DNA of 64,000 nucleotides from Bacillus sp. UNC438CL73TsuS30 (GTDB lineage Bacteria > Bacillota > Bacilli > Bacillales > Cytobacillaceae), in assembly GCF_000482325.1 (NCBI RefSeq), contig NZ_KI535295.1, forward strand, positions 917,060 to 981,059. The letters run 5' to 3'. Of the stretch, positions 24,390 to 33,743 are shown piece after piece. Both the position numbers and the translations under genes were made by a program. Below the pieces are notes generated by a model that was not told the origin of the DNA, ran no database searches, and was given only the letters and a program-made list of their open reading frames with translations. Numbering within the stretch: the stretch's first letter is position 1; each line of letters begins with the position of its first letter.

Positions 24390-26273
24390 TTGGAAAAAAG
24401 GTATTTTACAATTGGGATGGCGGGGCATATTGATCATGGGAAAACATCCTTGACAAAGGCCCTAACGAATGTCGATACCGACCGCTTAAAGGAAGAAAAA
24501 GAACGTCAAATCTCAATCGAACTCGGATTTGCTCCATTATATGAAGATGATGAAATACAAATATCAGTGATTGATGTGCCAGGACATGAGCGGTTTATTC
24601 GGCAAATGATTGCCGGGGTTGCCGGTATTGACCTGGTGGTGCTTGTTGTGGCGGCTGATGAGGGCGTCATGCCGCAAACAAGTGAACACCTGGAAATTCT
24701 TCGTTTCCTTGGAATCAAAAACGGAATTATTGCCATTACTAAAATTGACCGTGTAGAAGAGGAATTCATTGAGCTGGTTAAGGATGATATTTTAGGTGAA
24801 CTTTCAGGAACTGTATTTGAAGATGCACCATTTGTTCTAGTGGACAGTCTTTCTAAAAAAGGAATTGAAGAACTAAAAGAATTAACCATTAAAACCTTAA
24901 AGGAAAAAGAAATGCGCGATGCCAAGGGGGCTTTTCGTCTGCCGATTGACCAGGTTTTCTCTGTGAACGGTCAGGGAACGGTCGTAAGAGGTACTGTATA
25001 TGAAGGGACAGTTGAAGAAGGACAGATATTAAAAATTCTGCCTGCGGGGCTTGATGTCAAGGCTAGGCAAATTCAGGTCCATCACCAGCCGGCACAAAAA
25101 GCCTTTGCTGGTCAAAGGGCTGCCATTAATCTTTCCGGAGTTGCAAAGGAAGACATAGAACGAGGAGATGTCCTTGTATCATCCGAACATTTTATCGTGT
25201 CAAAAATAGTGGATGTTGCAATACGGGTTGTGGAAGACCTTGAGCATATTGTCAAACAGCGTATGCCTATTAAGCTTCACATTGGAACTTCAGAGGTAAT
25301 GGGGAGAATTGTCTTTTTTGACCGAAATCTGCTTGATGAGGAGACGGATGAAATTCTTTGCCAGCTTAGGTTGGAAGAAGAAATTCTCACGAAACGCGGA
25401 GACCGCTTTATTCTTCGCAGGCCAAGCCCAGCGGAGACGATCGGAGGGGGCTGGGTAATTGATCCTCGAGGAGATAAATATAAATTCGGAAATCAGACGA
25501 TTGAAGAGTTGGAGAAGAAAAAGGCAGGTTCCCCGAAAGAGCGAATCTTTATAGCTTTAATGGAAGCAAAAAGCCTTTCCATTACAGAATTAATTAAGCG
25601 AACTGCACTTGACGAAGTGAAGTTAACGGAGCAATTAAAGGATGAAGAATTTATTTTATATAATGGTAAAGAGTTAACAATGATGACGCTCATCCATTCA
25701 ATCGAAGAGGATATTTATGACCGCTTGCAGGACTATCAGCAGCTGCACCCAATGAAATCCGGAATGAATAAAGCAGAGTTGCTCCAAACCATGCTAAAAA
25801 GGATACCGAAAGCTTTATTGGAGTTCGTACTGGATAATGGTATCAATAATGGAGTTTTCAAACGAAAAGATCAATTTGTTTCTATTTCTAGTTTTATTCC
25901 GCATGTGCCAAACAACTGGAAAAAACGTTCGGAAAATATGCTTGAAGCATTGAAAAAAGATGGCCTAAAGGTTCGTAATCTAAAAGATTATTTTTCGGCT
26001 GCAGGTATTCCAGAATCGTTGGAAGTGGACTTAGAGCGTTTATTAGAAGATAAGAAATTGATTGTTTCATTGGATGAACAACTAGCTTATTCCGGGGAGG
26101 TATTCAATGCAGCAGTGGAAAAACTTCGCAGTGGTACTGATGGGGAGTTTGACGTTGGAAAAGCAAAAGAAATTTTAGATCTTTCTCGAAAATACATGAT
26201 TCCGTTTTTAGAAAAATTAGACTCAATGGGGCTTACAAACAGGGTTGAAAATAAACGTTTTTGGGTGAAATGA
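24390..26273 (+). CDS. selB: Selenocysteine-specific elongation factor SelB
   Basis: The 627-residue GTPase delivers Sec-tRNA to UGA codons. G-domain motifs are intact: GHIDHGKT, DVPGHE, and TKID, with the ISIELGFA switch typical of SelB. Translation factor domains 2 and 3 follow, then winged-helix domains that bind the SECIS RNA (last ~250 residues). I chose TTG at 24390, with AGGTGG 6 bases ahead; GTG at 24381 is the alternative. No selA, selD, selC or selenoprotein gene is in this window. Confidence 0.94.
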   Translation: MEKRYFTIGMAGHIDHGKTSLTKALTNVDTDRLKEEKERQISIELGFAPLYEDDEIQISVIDVPGHERFIRQMIAGVAGIDLVVLVVAADEGVMPQTSEHLEILRFLGIKNGIIAITKIDRVEEEFIELVKDDILGELSGTVFEDAPFVLVDSLSKKGIEELKELTIKTLKEKEMRDAKGAFRLPIDQVFSVNGQGTVVRGTVYEGTVEEGQILKILPAGLDVKARQIQVHHQPAQKAFAGQRAAINLSGVAKEDIERGDVLVSSEHFIVSKIVDVAIRVVEDLEHIVKQRMPIKLHIGTSEVMGRIVFFDRNLLDEETDEILCQLRLEEEILTKRGDRFILRRPSPAETIGGGWVIDPRGDKYKFGNQTIEELEKKKAGSPKERIFIALMEAKSLSITELIKRTALDEVKLTEQLKDEEFILYNGKELTMMTLIHSIEEDIYDRLQDYQQLHPMKSGMNKAELLQTMLKRIPKALLEFVLDNGINNGVFKRKDQFVSISSFIPHVPNNWKKRSENMLEALKKDGLKVRNLKDYFSAAGIPESLEVDLERLLEDKKLIVSLDEQLAYSGEVFNAAVEKLRSGTDGEFDVGKAKEILDLSRKYMIPFLEKLDSMGLTNRVENKRFWVK

Positions 26274-26274
26274 A

Positions 26275-26306
26275 AAAAGCCGTAATCCACTAGGATTGCG
26301 GCTTTT
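26275..26306. terminator. Bidirectional terminator between selB and the TerD-fusion gene
   Basis: AAAAGCCGTAATCC pairs with GGATTGCGGCTTTT across a 4-base loop. Confidence 0.93.
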
Positions 26307-26312
26307 AAGCTG

Positions 26313-27719
26313 TTAGGAAAGAAATTCTCCAGGATTTAATCCAAGCTCACGGCAAATATCCGATACCATTTGCTTTTCAAACTGATCAAAATTTCCATCT
26401 GCATAGCCAATGGCGATACAATAACGTGCAATCAATCTTGCAATTTCCGGTTTAGTTCTTACCTTACCTAATGCACGAAATGCCTCTGCACGCCCCATCA
26501 TATGATCTTGTTCAATCTTGGATACAAATAAATTAAATTTCTGAATGACTTTTTGTGAGTCAAAAACACGTAGTTCCTCACTTTGGTGAACAAACTCAAG
26601 CATTTTTTGTCGTTCTGATGCATCAAGATGACCATCTGCCATCGAAACTAATGCACACGCAGCAACAACTGCCTCTAAAACATCTTGACTTTTGTAACGG
26701 TTGAATAACTCCTGAGCCCTTCTTTTTTGCGTATTTGCCCATTCTACATAGTCCGTCTGAGAAGGGGACCAGGAATTTCCACAGCTATTACAAGTAAATT
26801 TCAACTGATTTTTCCCAATAAAGCCGCCTAATAATCCGATTGGCCCAAGAATGAGCCCTCCAATTGCAGCTTTTCCGAGCCCAAAACCCTTTTGTCCTGT
26901 ACGGACATTGGATGAATGACAGCGAGGGCAAATAATATCCTCACCGCTATAAGTTGAATTATTATTTGGAGCCTGAGGATAGGTTTGCGACGCCGGGTAT
27001 CCATAAGCAGGCTGCTGATAAGGTGTAACAGATGGCTGGCTATGTTGATATGATTGATTTTGTTGGTACGAATGTTGACTAGGCGTATTTTGTTGGAAAT
27101 TCGAGTGTTGATTGGCAGGCGATACTGAGGCCGGTGCCGGAGCATCATCAACGGTTACCCCGAAATTTTTACAAAGCGCTGCCAAGCCGCCTTGAAAGCC
27201 GCTGGCGATTGCATTGAACTTCCACTCGCCATTGTGTCGATATAATTCGGCCGCCACAATCGCCGTTTCCACTGTGAAATCGCGACCAAGATTAAAGCGT
27301 AACAATTCTTCATTGGTTAGTTCATTAAAAATTCGCACATAGGAATCGGAAATTTGTCCAAAATTTTGCTGTTTTACTTGAGCATCATGAATCGTAATCG
27401 TAAAAGCAATCCGGTGAATATGACCGGGGACGTTTTTTAAATTGATCTTAATTTGCTCATCATCCTTAACCCCGGAACCAACTCGGTTATCACCACTATA
27501 TAATATGGATCCGTTTCCTCCGGAAGGGTTGTTATAAAAAACAAAATCCAAATCATTTTGGACCATTCCGTTTTGCCCGATCAGGAAGGCAGAAGCATCA
27601 AGGTCAAAATTGGAACCCATATTACTAATATTCCAGCCTAATCCTACAACAACATTTTCAAGACTCGGGTGAGACTTGGTTAAATCTACTTTTTGACCTT
27701 TACTAAGCGAAACACCCAC
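26313..27719 (-). CDS. TerD / zinc-ribbon / TerB fusion protein
   Basis: A 468-residue stress protein with three parts. Residues 1-190 are a TerD domain (SLSKGQKVDLTK, FDLDASAFLIG, GDNRVG) that binds Ca2+ in the family. A Gln/Ser/Pro/Tyr-rich linker of ~75 residues follows. Then comes a zinc ribbon, CPRC...CNSC, split by a glycine-zipper-like hydrophobic segment, and last a TerB-like helical domain (ADGHLDASER, ADGNFDQFEK repeats). I placed the start at GTG 27719, because AGGAG lies 8 bases ahead and the protein then begins MGVSLSKGQ as TerD proteins do. The gene stands alone; no terC or other ter gene is nearby. Confidence 0.9.
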   Translation of the reverse strand: MGVSLSKGQKVDLTKSHPSLENVVVGLGWNISNMGSNFDLDASAFLIGQNGMVQNDLDFVFYNNPSGGNGSILYSGDNRVGSGVKDDEQIKINLKNVPGHIHRIAFTITIHDAQVKQQNFGQISDSYVRIFNELTNEELLRFNLGRDFTVETAIVAAELYRHNGEWKFNAIASGFQGGLAALCKNFGVTVDDAPAPASVSPANQHSNFQQNTPSQHSYQQNQSYQHSQPSVTPYQQPAYGYPASQTYPQAPNNNSTYSGEDIICPRCHSSNVRTGQKGFGLGKAAIGGLILGPIGLLGGFIGKNQLKFTCNSCGNSWSPSQTDYVEWANTQKRRAQELFNRYKSQDVLEAVVAACALVSMADGHLDASERQKMLEFVHQSEELRVFDSQKVIQKFNLFVSKIEQDHMMGRAEAFRALGKVRTKPEIARLIARYCIAIGYADGNFDQFEKQMVSDICRELGLNPGEFLS

Positions 27720-27728
27720 AAACTTCAC

Positions 27729-28003
27729 TCCTATCCACTGTCATTTAATTATTATAAAACGATATATGTAATACTGGAAATTTCTCTGTTAAATAATACG
27801 AAAAAATAGTTGATAGGTTTCATATTTTTATTCAAAGCTATTCTGAATAATAATTAAAAATATTTTGAAAATTCAATAGATATACTTAGAAACAAATTGT
27901 TTAGATTAAAAAGTGAAATAAGAGGCATATTTATCCGAAAATTTTGACATAAAAGATATATCAGTAAAGTCATACTTTTCAAAAAGGATGCACAGATATT
28001 TTA
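27729..28003. other. AT-rich intergenic stretch
   Basis: Very AT-rich, with no ORF, hairpin or recognised element apart from the promoter that follows at 28004. It separates two divergent genes. Confidence 0.5.
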
Positions 28004-28032
28004 TTGAAATATTAACTGCAGTCATTTATACT
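28004..28032 (+). promoter_or_regulatory. Sigma-A promoter of the amino-acid symporter gene
   Basis: TTGAAA at 28004-28009, 17-base spacer, TATACT at 28027-28032; about 50 bases of leader before the start codon. Confidence 0.65.
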
Positions 28033-28090
28033 TTTAATAACAACATAGAGAATTGCGAAAATTCAGATACAGATAAAAAGGGGGATTTTT

Positions 28091-29557
28091 ATGGTAGAAA
28101 AATTGGTAACAAGTATTAATGGGTTTTTGTGGAGCCCTGTGTTAGTTATCTTTATTGTAGTGGTAGGCTTGTACTTTAGTTTCCGAACAAGATTTCTGCA
28201 GATTCGCCATGTTAAAGAAATGATTCGTTTATTATTATCAGGCAAAAGCTCAAATGAGGGCGTTTCTTCTTTTCAGGCATTAGCCATGTCATTATCTGGT
28301 CGTATCGGTGTAGGGAATATCGCTGGAACGGCAACAGGAATTGCATTTGGTGGACCGGGTTCCGTTTTTTGGATGTGGGTAATCACATTTATCGGTGCAG
28401 CATCAGCCTTTGTAGAGTCCACACTTGCTCAAATCTATAAAGAAAAGCAAGAAGGAGAGTATCGAGGGGGACCTGCGTTCTATATTGAAAAGGGACTTGG
28501 AATTAAATGGTTTGCTGTAATTTTTGCAGTTGCAACACTGCTCGCTATGGCAGTATTAATGCCAGGTATTCAGGCGAATTCAATCGCAGAAGGCGTTAAG
28601 AATGCTTTTGGTATTAACAATGCCGTTACTGGGATTGTGGTTATTGCACTTATGGGTCTTATTATTTTTGGTGGAGTCAAGCGAATTGCAAGAGTAGCAG
28701 AATTGGTTGTTCCGTTTATGGCTATTGGATATTTACTAATTGCAATTGCCATTATTGTGGTGAATTTTGATAAAATTCCGGAAGTATTTACACTTATTTT
28801 TAAGAGTGCCTTTGGAACGGAAGAAGTGTTCGGCGGTATTCTTGGTTCTACGATCATGTGGGGTGTAAAACGCGGACTATATGCGAACGAAGCCGGTCAA
28901 GGTACTGGGGCACATCCAGCAGCTGCAGCAGAGGTATCTCACCCTGCAAAACAAGGTCTTGTACAAGCATTTTCGATCTATCTAGATGTATTCTTAGTCG
29001 TTACTTCAACAGCTTTCATGATTTTGTTTACAAATTCTTACAACACTGTAGACGGAGCTGGAAAATTCTTAGTTCAACATCTAAAAGGCGTCGAACCAGG
29101 TCCCGGATATACTCAAGCAGCGGTTGATACGATTTTACCAGGTTTCGGTTCAGGATTTATTTCCATTGCACTATTCTTCTTTGCCTTTACAACGATTTTT
29201 GCTTACTACTATATTGCAGAAACAAATCTTGCTTATCTCGTAAAAGGCAAAAACAGAAAATTAGCTATGATATTATTAAAACTAGTTCTATTGGGTTCTA
29301 CTTTCTATGGAGAAGTAAAAACTGCATCTACAGCTTGGGCTATGGGGGATATTGGACTTGGTATTATGGTATGGTTAAACCTAATTGCCATTTTTATCCT
29401 ATTTAAGCCGGCTTTGCTTGCATTAAAGGATTATGAAGAGCAGCTGAAGCAAGGGAAGGATCCGGAATTTAATTCTACTAAACTAGGAATTAAGAATGCA
29501 GATTTCTGGGCCAATGGCTATGAAAAGGCTGGAAAGAATAAAAAGCAAGTAGTTTAA
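28091..29557 (+). CDS. Alanine/glycine:cation symporter (AGCS family)
   Basis: A 488-residue membrane transporter that imports alanine or glycine with Na+ or H+. The AGCS signature is complete: GLYANEAGQGTGAHPAAAAEVSHPAKQG is the region, with NEAGQGT at its core. The N-terminal IGVGNIAGTATGI segment is also typical. About 10 helices are visible. The ribosome site is AAGGGGG ahead of ATG. Related to Bacillus AlsT; the substrate may be glutamine in some members. Confidence 0.94.
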   Translation: MVEKLVTSINGFLWSPVLVIFIVVVGLYFSFRTRFLQIRHVKEMIRLLLSGKSSNEGVSSFQALAMSLSGRIGVGNIAGTATGIAFGGPGSVFWMWVITFIGAASAFVESTLAQIYKEKQEGEYRGGPAFYIEKGLGIKWFAVIFAVATLLAMAVLMPGIQANSIAEGVKNAFGINNAVTGIVVIALMGLIIFGGVKRIARVAELVVPFMAIGYLLIAIAIIVVNFDKIPEVFTLIFKSAFGTEEVFGGILGSTIMWGVKRGLYANEAGQGTGAHPAAAAEVSHPAKQGLVQAFSIYLDVFLVVTSTAFMILFTNSYNTVDGAGKFLVQHLKGVEPGPGYTQAAVDTILPGFGSGFISIALFFFAFTTIFAYYYIAETNLAYLVKGKNRKLAMILLKLVLLGSTFYGEVKTASTAWAMGDIGLGIMVWLNLIAIFILFKPALLALKDYEEQLKQGKDPEFNSTKLGIKNADFWANGYEKAGKNKKQVV

Positions 29558-29571
29558 ATTTTAAAAAATGG

Positions 29572-29602
29572 AAGCATCAGCCGCAATAGGCTGGTGCTTT
29601 TT
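29572..29602 (+). terminator. Terminator after the symporter gene
   Basis: AAGCATCAGCC pairs with GGCTGGTGCTT, followed by TTT. Confidence 0.9.
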
Positions 29603-29715
29603 CATTGTTTAGTGTACAATTTTTTGAAATATACAAAAAGGGACCTTGTAATCCTCCTTTTTATAAGTAAAATCTAGAATAAGAGGGTTAAAGAGATGGA
29701 GAGTGCTATATAGAT

Positions 29716-30639
29716 GTGAAAATATTAACGGTAGAAAATTTAGTTCAAAAATTTTCATTGAAGGTATTAACTGGTGAAAACCAATTACAACAAAAAATCA
29801 AACAATCACGGTGTCATCGTCCGGGTTTGGAATTCGTTGGACATTTTGATTTTTTTCCGACTGAACGTGTTCAAATACTGGGAAGAAAAGAAGTAAATTA
29901 TTTGCATAAGTTAAGCATTGAGGAACGTCAGATGCGCATTGGAAATATCGTTAAATATCATCCTCCTTGCTTTATTGTTACTGCTGGGGATGAAGGGCTG
30001 ACCTATTTAAGAAAGTCTTGTATAGAAGAGGGTATCCCGTTATTATGTACAAGCACACCTCGAACGACTTCTGAATTTATTACTGAACTTGACGCTTATA
30101 TGGTGAAAGAATTGGCCCCGGAAATCGCCGTACACGGTGTCTGTATCAATGTGTTTGGAATGGGTATTTTACTTCGGGGGAAATCTGGTGTCGGCAAAAG
30201 TGAAATTGCTCACACATTGATTGGCAGAGGCCACAAGCTGGTCGCTGACGATCTAGTTGTGTTGAAAAAACTCAGCCCACGAACGATTCTCGGTACGCAT
30301 GATGGGAAAACAAAGGAATTTCTCGCCTTACGTAGTGTCGGGCTGTTAAATGTGGTCCGTGTATACGGAATTAAAGCTTTTCAAGAGGAAACGAGGATAG
30401 CCCTTGATATTGAACTGACAAAATGGCAGAAAAATTCTCTTAATAATGAATTGGATTACGAACCTGAATTTACTGAATATATGGGCGTTCCAATTCCTCA
30501 TATTGAGATACAACTCCAACCTGGCCGTGATGTGGCGGGTTTAATTGAAGCTGCGGCAAATAACTGGCTTTTGAAGCAGCAAGGATACAATGCTGCAGAA
30601 GAGTTTATGAAGCGGCTAGAAACTGATTCTAATTGGTAA
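29716..30639 (+). CDS. Divergent HPr kinase/phosphorylase paralogue
   Basis: A 307-residue protein of the HprK family. The P-loop GKSGVGKSE, the AVHG histidine and the VADDLV acidic pair are present, as is PGRDVAGLIEAAA near the end. The HprK signature, normally LEIRGLGIIN, reads LALRSVGLLN here, losing its glutamate and a glycine. The gene is also not next to lgt as the usual hprK is. It is therefore probably a second, specialised HPr(Ser) or Crh kinase, or a kinase with another target (inference). Start GTG with GGAGAG 11 bases ahead. Confidence 0.82.
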   Translation: MKILTVENLVQKFSLKVLTGENQLQQKIKQSRCHRPGLEFVGHFDFFPTERVQILGRKEVNYLHKLSIEERQMRIGNIVKYHPPCFIVTAGDEGLTYLRKSCIEEGIPLLCTSTPRTTSEFITELDAYMVKELAPEIAVHGVCINVFGMGILLRGKSGVGKSEIAHTLIGRGHKLVADDLVVLKKLSPRTILGTHDGKTKEFLALRSVGLLNVVRVYGIKAFQEETRIALDIELTKWQKNSLNNELDYEPEFTEYMGVPIPHIEIQLQPGRDVAGLIEAAANNWLLKQQGYNAAEEFMKRLETDSNW

Positions 30640-30655
30640 AAATTCTACCTAAGGT

Positions 30656-30688
30656 ATACTGCCATTTTTGAGTGGCAGTATTTTTTTT
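30656..30688 (+). terminator. Terminator after the HprK-like gene
   Basis: ATACTGCCA pairs with TGGCAGTAT, followed by a T7 run. Confidence 0.92.
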
Positions 30689-30738
30689 AGATAGATAAGT
30701 ACATATTTTTAATTACTTCTGCCCTTATGTGGGTTTTT

Positions 30739-30773
30739 TTTAAGGAAAAGTTAAGAATTAATTTGAATAATAG
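30739..30773 (+). promoter_or_regulatory. Direct-repeat response-regulator box and promoter of the efflux operon
   Basis: TTTAAG (30739) and GTTAAG (30750) are 11 bases apart start to start, followed 12 bases after the second by TAATAG (30768-30773). The same element with the same spacing stands before the gene at 35774. The 11-base period and TTTAAG words resemble sites of OmpR-type regulators such as CiaR. Confidence 0.6.
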
Positions 30774-30828
30774 GCTTATTCCAAACTATCAGTGTCCTAT
30801 TGGACAATAAGAAAAGGAGTAAGTATGT

Positions 30829-31800
30829 ATGAAAAAAGGAATTATTATCGTTCTTTGTATTCTAGTAGTAGGTTTCGTAGGATTTCAGTGGTATAACTCA
30901 AGAACAAGTGCGCAGGAAGTAACAACTCAAGTTCGGACAGCTGTTGTTCAAAAAGGTAAAATGGAAGTGAAAATTAGCGGATCAGGTACAGTCCAGCCGG
31001 TAACATCTGAGGATATTAACTCTCCAATTAACAACAATGAAATCGATGAAGTGTTGGTATCAACTGGTGAATCGGTCAAAAAAGGGGAAGAATTGATTAC
31101 TTTCACAGACGGAAGTGATCCCATTACATCACCAGCATCCGGTGAAATCACATCCCTTTCCGTCCAGGCAGGGCAGCGGGTGACGGACGGACAAGTTGTC
31201 GCTCATCTAACAAACTATAAAAATTTACAAACCGTTGTGCAAATTGACGAACTTGATATTCCGAAAGTGAAGAAAGGTCAAGAAGTCAGCATCAAAGTTA
31301 ATGCATATCCGGATCAAACCTACACTGGAAAAGTAACCGCCATTGCGGATGAAGGAACTTCGACAAATGGTGTTTCAACGTTTGATGTAACCATTCATAT
31401 TAGGAAGCCAAGTAATTTAAAAGTAGGTATGAGTACGGAAGCAAGCATTCTTACTGCAAGCAAGAAAGATGCCATTTATGTTCCAATTGATGCTGTCCAT
31501 ACAATGAATAATCAAAAATATGTATTAGTACAGAATGGAAACACTGATACAGCTGTTTCTCAGCAAAAAGTAGTAAAAACGGGATTAGCCAATGAAGATT
31601 ATGTGGAAATTACCCAAGGTATAACAGCGGGAGAAATTGTTAAATTACCGCAGCTTGTGCAAAATTCTTCTTCCACTACCGGAATGAATCGCCGTATGAT
31701 GCAAGGCAACTTTGGAGGCGGTATAGGCAGTTTTGGAAACGGAGGCGGTTTTAACCGAAATGGCGGAGGACAAGGATTTAGCGGAAGGACTGGTAATTAA
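30829..31800 (+). CDS. Efflux adaptor protein (MacA/HlyD-type membrane fusion protein)
   Basis: A 323-residue protein with one N-terminal membrane anchor (IIIVLCILVVGFVGFQW), a biotinyl-lipoyl-like hairpin (VQKGKMEVKISGSGTVQP and SPASGEITSLSVQAGQRV), a beta-barrel domain, and a Gly/Asn-rich tail after residue 285. In Gram-positives such adaptors sit outside the membrane and work with a MacB-type ABC exporter. Its stop codon overlaps the ATPase start by one base. The tail is low-complexity and of unknown role. Confidence 0.88.
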   Translation: MKKGIIIVLCILVVGFVGFQWYNSRTSAQEVTTQVRTAVVQKGKMEVKISGSGTVQPVTSEDINSPINNNEIDEVLVSTGESVKKGEELITFTDGSDPITSPASGEITSLSVQAGQRVTDGQVVAHLTNYKNLQTVVQIDELDIPKVKKGQEVSIKVNAYPDQTYTGKVTAIADEGTSTNGVSTFDVTIHIRKPSNLKVGMSTEASILTASKKDAIYVPIDAVHTMNNQKYVLVQNGNTDTAVSQQKVVKTGLANEDYVEITQGITAGEIVKLPQLVQNSSSTTGMNRRMMQGNFGGGIGSFGNGGGFNRNGGGQGFSGRTGN

Positions 31801-32492
31801 TGCAAAAAACGATTATCCAAATCAGTCATCTCATGAAAACTTATAAGCTTGGCGGAGAAACTGTTCATGCCCTGAATGATGTTTCCCTTGAAATTAATAA
31901 GGGAGAATTTTTAGCCATCATTGGTCCGTCTGGATCAGGAAAATCGACGTTAATGAATATGGTTGGCTGTCTCGACAGACCTGAATCTGGAACCTATCTA
32001 CTGGATGGAAAAGACATTGGCAAAATGAATGATAACCAGCTGGCTATCATCCGTAATGAAAAAATAGGATTTATTTTTCAAAATTTTAACCTCTTAACGA
32101 AATTAACGGCAATTGAAAATGTTGAATTGCCTCTGCTTTATCGCGGAGTATCAGCAAAAGAGCGCAAGGATAAAGCATTGGATAGTCTTAAGAAGGTAGG
32201 TTTGCTGGATAGGTCAGGACATTTACCATCACAGCTATCAGGCGGCCAGCAGCAAAGGGTGGCGATTGCCCGGGCCCTTGCAGGAGCTCCCTCCATCCTT
32301 CTGGCAGATGAGCCGACAGGAGCATTGGATAGTAAAACAAGTAAAGAAATTATTGCAGTGATGAAGGAATTAAATGAAGTTGGTCACACGATAATATTAA
32401 TTACTCACGACCTGGCAGTCGCCAAACAGGCAAAAAGAATGGTCAGCATCCAGGATGGGCAGCTTTTTGAGAATGGAGGTGAGCCCCTTTGA
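31800..32492 (+). CDS. ABC exporter ATP-binding protein (MacB/LolD type)
   Basis: The 230-residue ATPase has Walker A GPSGSGKST, signature LSGGQQQRVAIARAL, Walker B ILLADEPTGALD and a switch histidine (LITHD). This is the class that pairs with FtsX-like permeases in macrolide, peptide or lipoprotein export. It is coupled to both neighbours (1-base overlap upstream, 4-base overlap downstream). Confidence 0.94.
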   Translation: MQKTIIQISHLMKTYKLGGETVHALNDVSLEINKGEFLAIIGPSGSGKSTLMNMVGCLDRPESGTYLLDGKDIGKMNDNQLAIIRNEKIGFIFQNFNLLTKLTAIENVELPLLYRGVSAKERKDKALDSLKKVGLLDRSGHLPSQLSGGQQQRVAIARALAGAPSILLADEPTGALDSKTSKEIIAVMKELNEVGHTIILITHDLAVAKQAKRMVSIQDGQLFENGGEPL

Positions 32493-33655
32493 GCATTTAC
32501 CAATCTATTAAAATGGCGCTTCGCAGCATAAAAAGCAATAAACTCCGTTCTCTTCTAACGATGCTGGGGATTATCATCGGTGTTTCATCCGTGATCATAT
32601 TGGTCTCGATTGCACAGGGTTCTGCGAAAAATGTAACAAGCAGTATCAATCAGCTGGGGACCAATTTGTTGACCATCAATACATTTGGAACAGATTTATC
32701 GTTAACAGAGGATAAAATTGATCAATTAACCAAATTAAATGGAGTTAAAGCCACTTCCCCGGTTGTTTCGGGACGTGTTAATGTGAAAAAGGACCGGATT
32801 AATTCACAAGTTAGCTTAACTGCCACTAATGCTACTTATTCCTCTGTTCGGGATGCAAAGGTGACTCAAGGCCGCTTCATCAATGATTTAGATATTGAAT
32901 ATCGACAGAAAATTGCTGTCTTAGGTTCAGAAACAGCTTCAACCTTTTTTGGGGTAGACAACCCAATCGGCCAATATATCCAAGTGGACGGTACTTCTTT
33001 TAAAGTGGTAGGAGTTTTAGCATCAAAAGGAAGTTCCTTAGGTCAAAGTGGAGATAATGTCATTATTGTTCCGTTAAGTACCGGTCAGCGCTTAGTGAAA
33101 AGTACAAGTATAAACCAAGTATATTTACAAGGTAAAAGCCAAGACCAGATGGATTTTGTCATGAATGAAGTGGAGCGAAAGATGGCAAGCTTGTACCCGA
33201 ATAAAAGTGATTCTTACAGTGTTACCAATCAGCAAGATGTCATGGACACATTAAGCTCAGTCTCTAATACGATGACAATGATGCTTGGTGGAATTGCAAG
33301 CATTTCCTTGTTGGTAGGCGGTATTGGAATCATGAATATCATGCTCGTTTCTGTTTCAGAACGGACAAAGGAAATCGGTATCCGGAAAGCAATCGGTGCC
33401 AAACGCCGCGATGTCCTACTGCAATTTTTAATTGAAGCGGTTGTCTTAAGTTCAATGGGGGGAATCATCGGCATTCTTGCTGGAATTGGACTCGGAAAGA
33501 TCATTGCTTCATTGATGAACTTAACGATTGCCTATTCGACATCGGTGATTGTTTTGTCCTTTTTATTCTCGCTTTTGGTCGGTGTTGTGTTTGGTGTATT
33601 CCCAGCCAATAAGGCATCAAAATTAAGCCCTATACAGGCTCTTCGTTATGAATAA
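32489..33655 (+). CDS. ABC exporter permease (MacB/FtsX type)
   Basis: A 388-residue permease: one N-terminal helix (LLTMLGIIIGVSSVIILVSIA), a large extracellular MacB periplasmic-core-like domain of about 220 residues, then three C-terminal helices. The RTKEIGIRKAIGAKRRDVLLQFLIEA coupling segment is typical of the family. Start TTG at 32489 with GGAGGTGAG 5 bases ahead. With the adaptor and ATPase it makes a complete tripartite-like exporter; the substrate is unknown, perhaps an antimicrobial peptide or surface molecule. Confidence 0.92.
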   Translation: MSIYQSIKMALRSIKSNKLRSLLTMLGIIIGVSSVIILVSIAQGSAKNVTSSINQLGTNLLTINTFGTDLSLTEDKIDQLTKLNGVKATSPVVSGRVNVKKDRINSQVSLTATNATYSSVRDAKVTQGRFINDLDIEYRQKIAVLGSETASTFFGVDNPIGQYIQVDGTSFKVVGVLASKGSSLGQSGDNVIIVPLSTGQRLVKSTSINQVYLQGKSQDQMDFVMNEVERKMASLYPNKSDSYSVTNQQDVMDTLSSVSNTMTMMLGGIASISLLVGGIGIMNIMLVSVSERTKEIGIRKAIGAKRRDVLLQFLIEAVVLSSMGGIIGILAGIGLGKIIASLMNLTIAYSTSVIVLSFLFSLLVGVVFGVFPANKASKLSPIQALRYE

Positions 33656-33662
33656 TTGATGG

Positions 33663-33695
33663 AAAAAGAGCGATCGTATATTGCGGTCGCTTTGT
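33663..33695 (+). terminator. Terminator between the efflux operon and the two-component genes
   Basis: AAAGAGCGATCG pairs imperfectly with CGGTCGCTTTG and a T-rich stretch follows. Partial read-through into the regulator genes is possible. Confidence 0.65.
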
Positions 33696-33707
33696 TTCCT
33701 TTATAAT
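33681..33707 (+). promoter_or_regulatory. Possible promoter of the two-component genes
   Basis: A perfect TATAAT at 33702-33707 with a short-spaced TTGCGG (15 bases) upstream; 36 bases ahead of the regulator start codon. Confidence 0.4.
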
Positions 33708-33743
33708 AGGAGCTAGACTATTTTTTTAAAAGGAGCGCAAACC

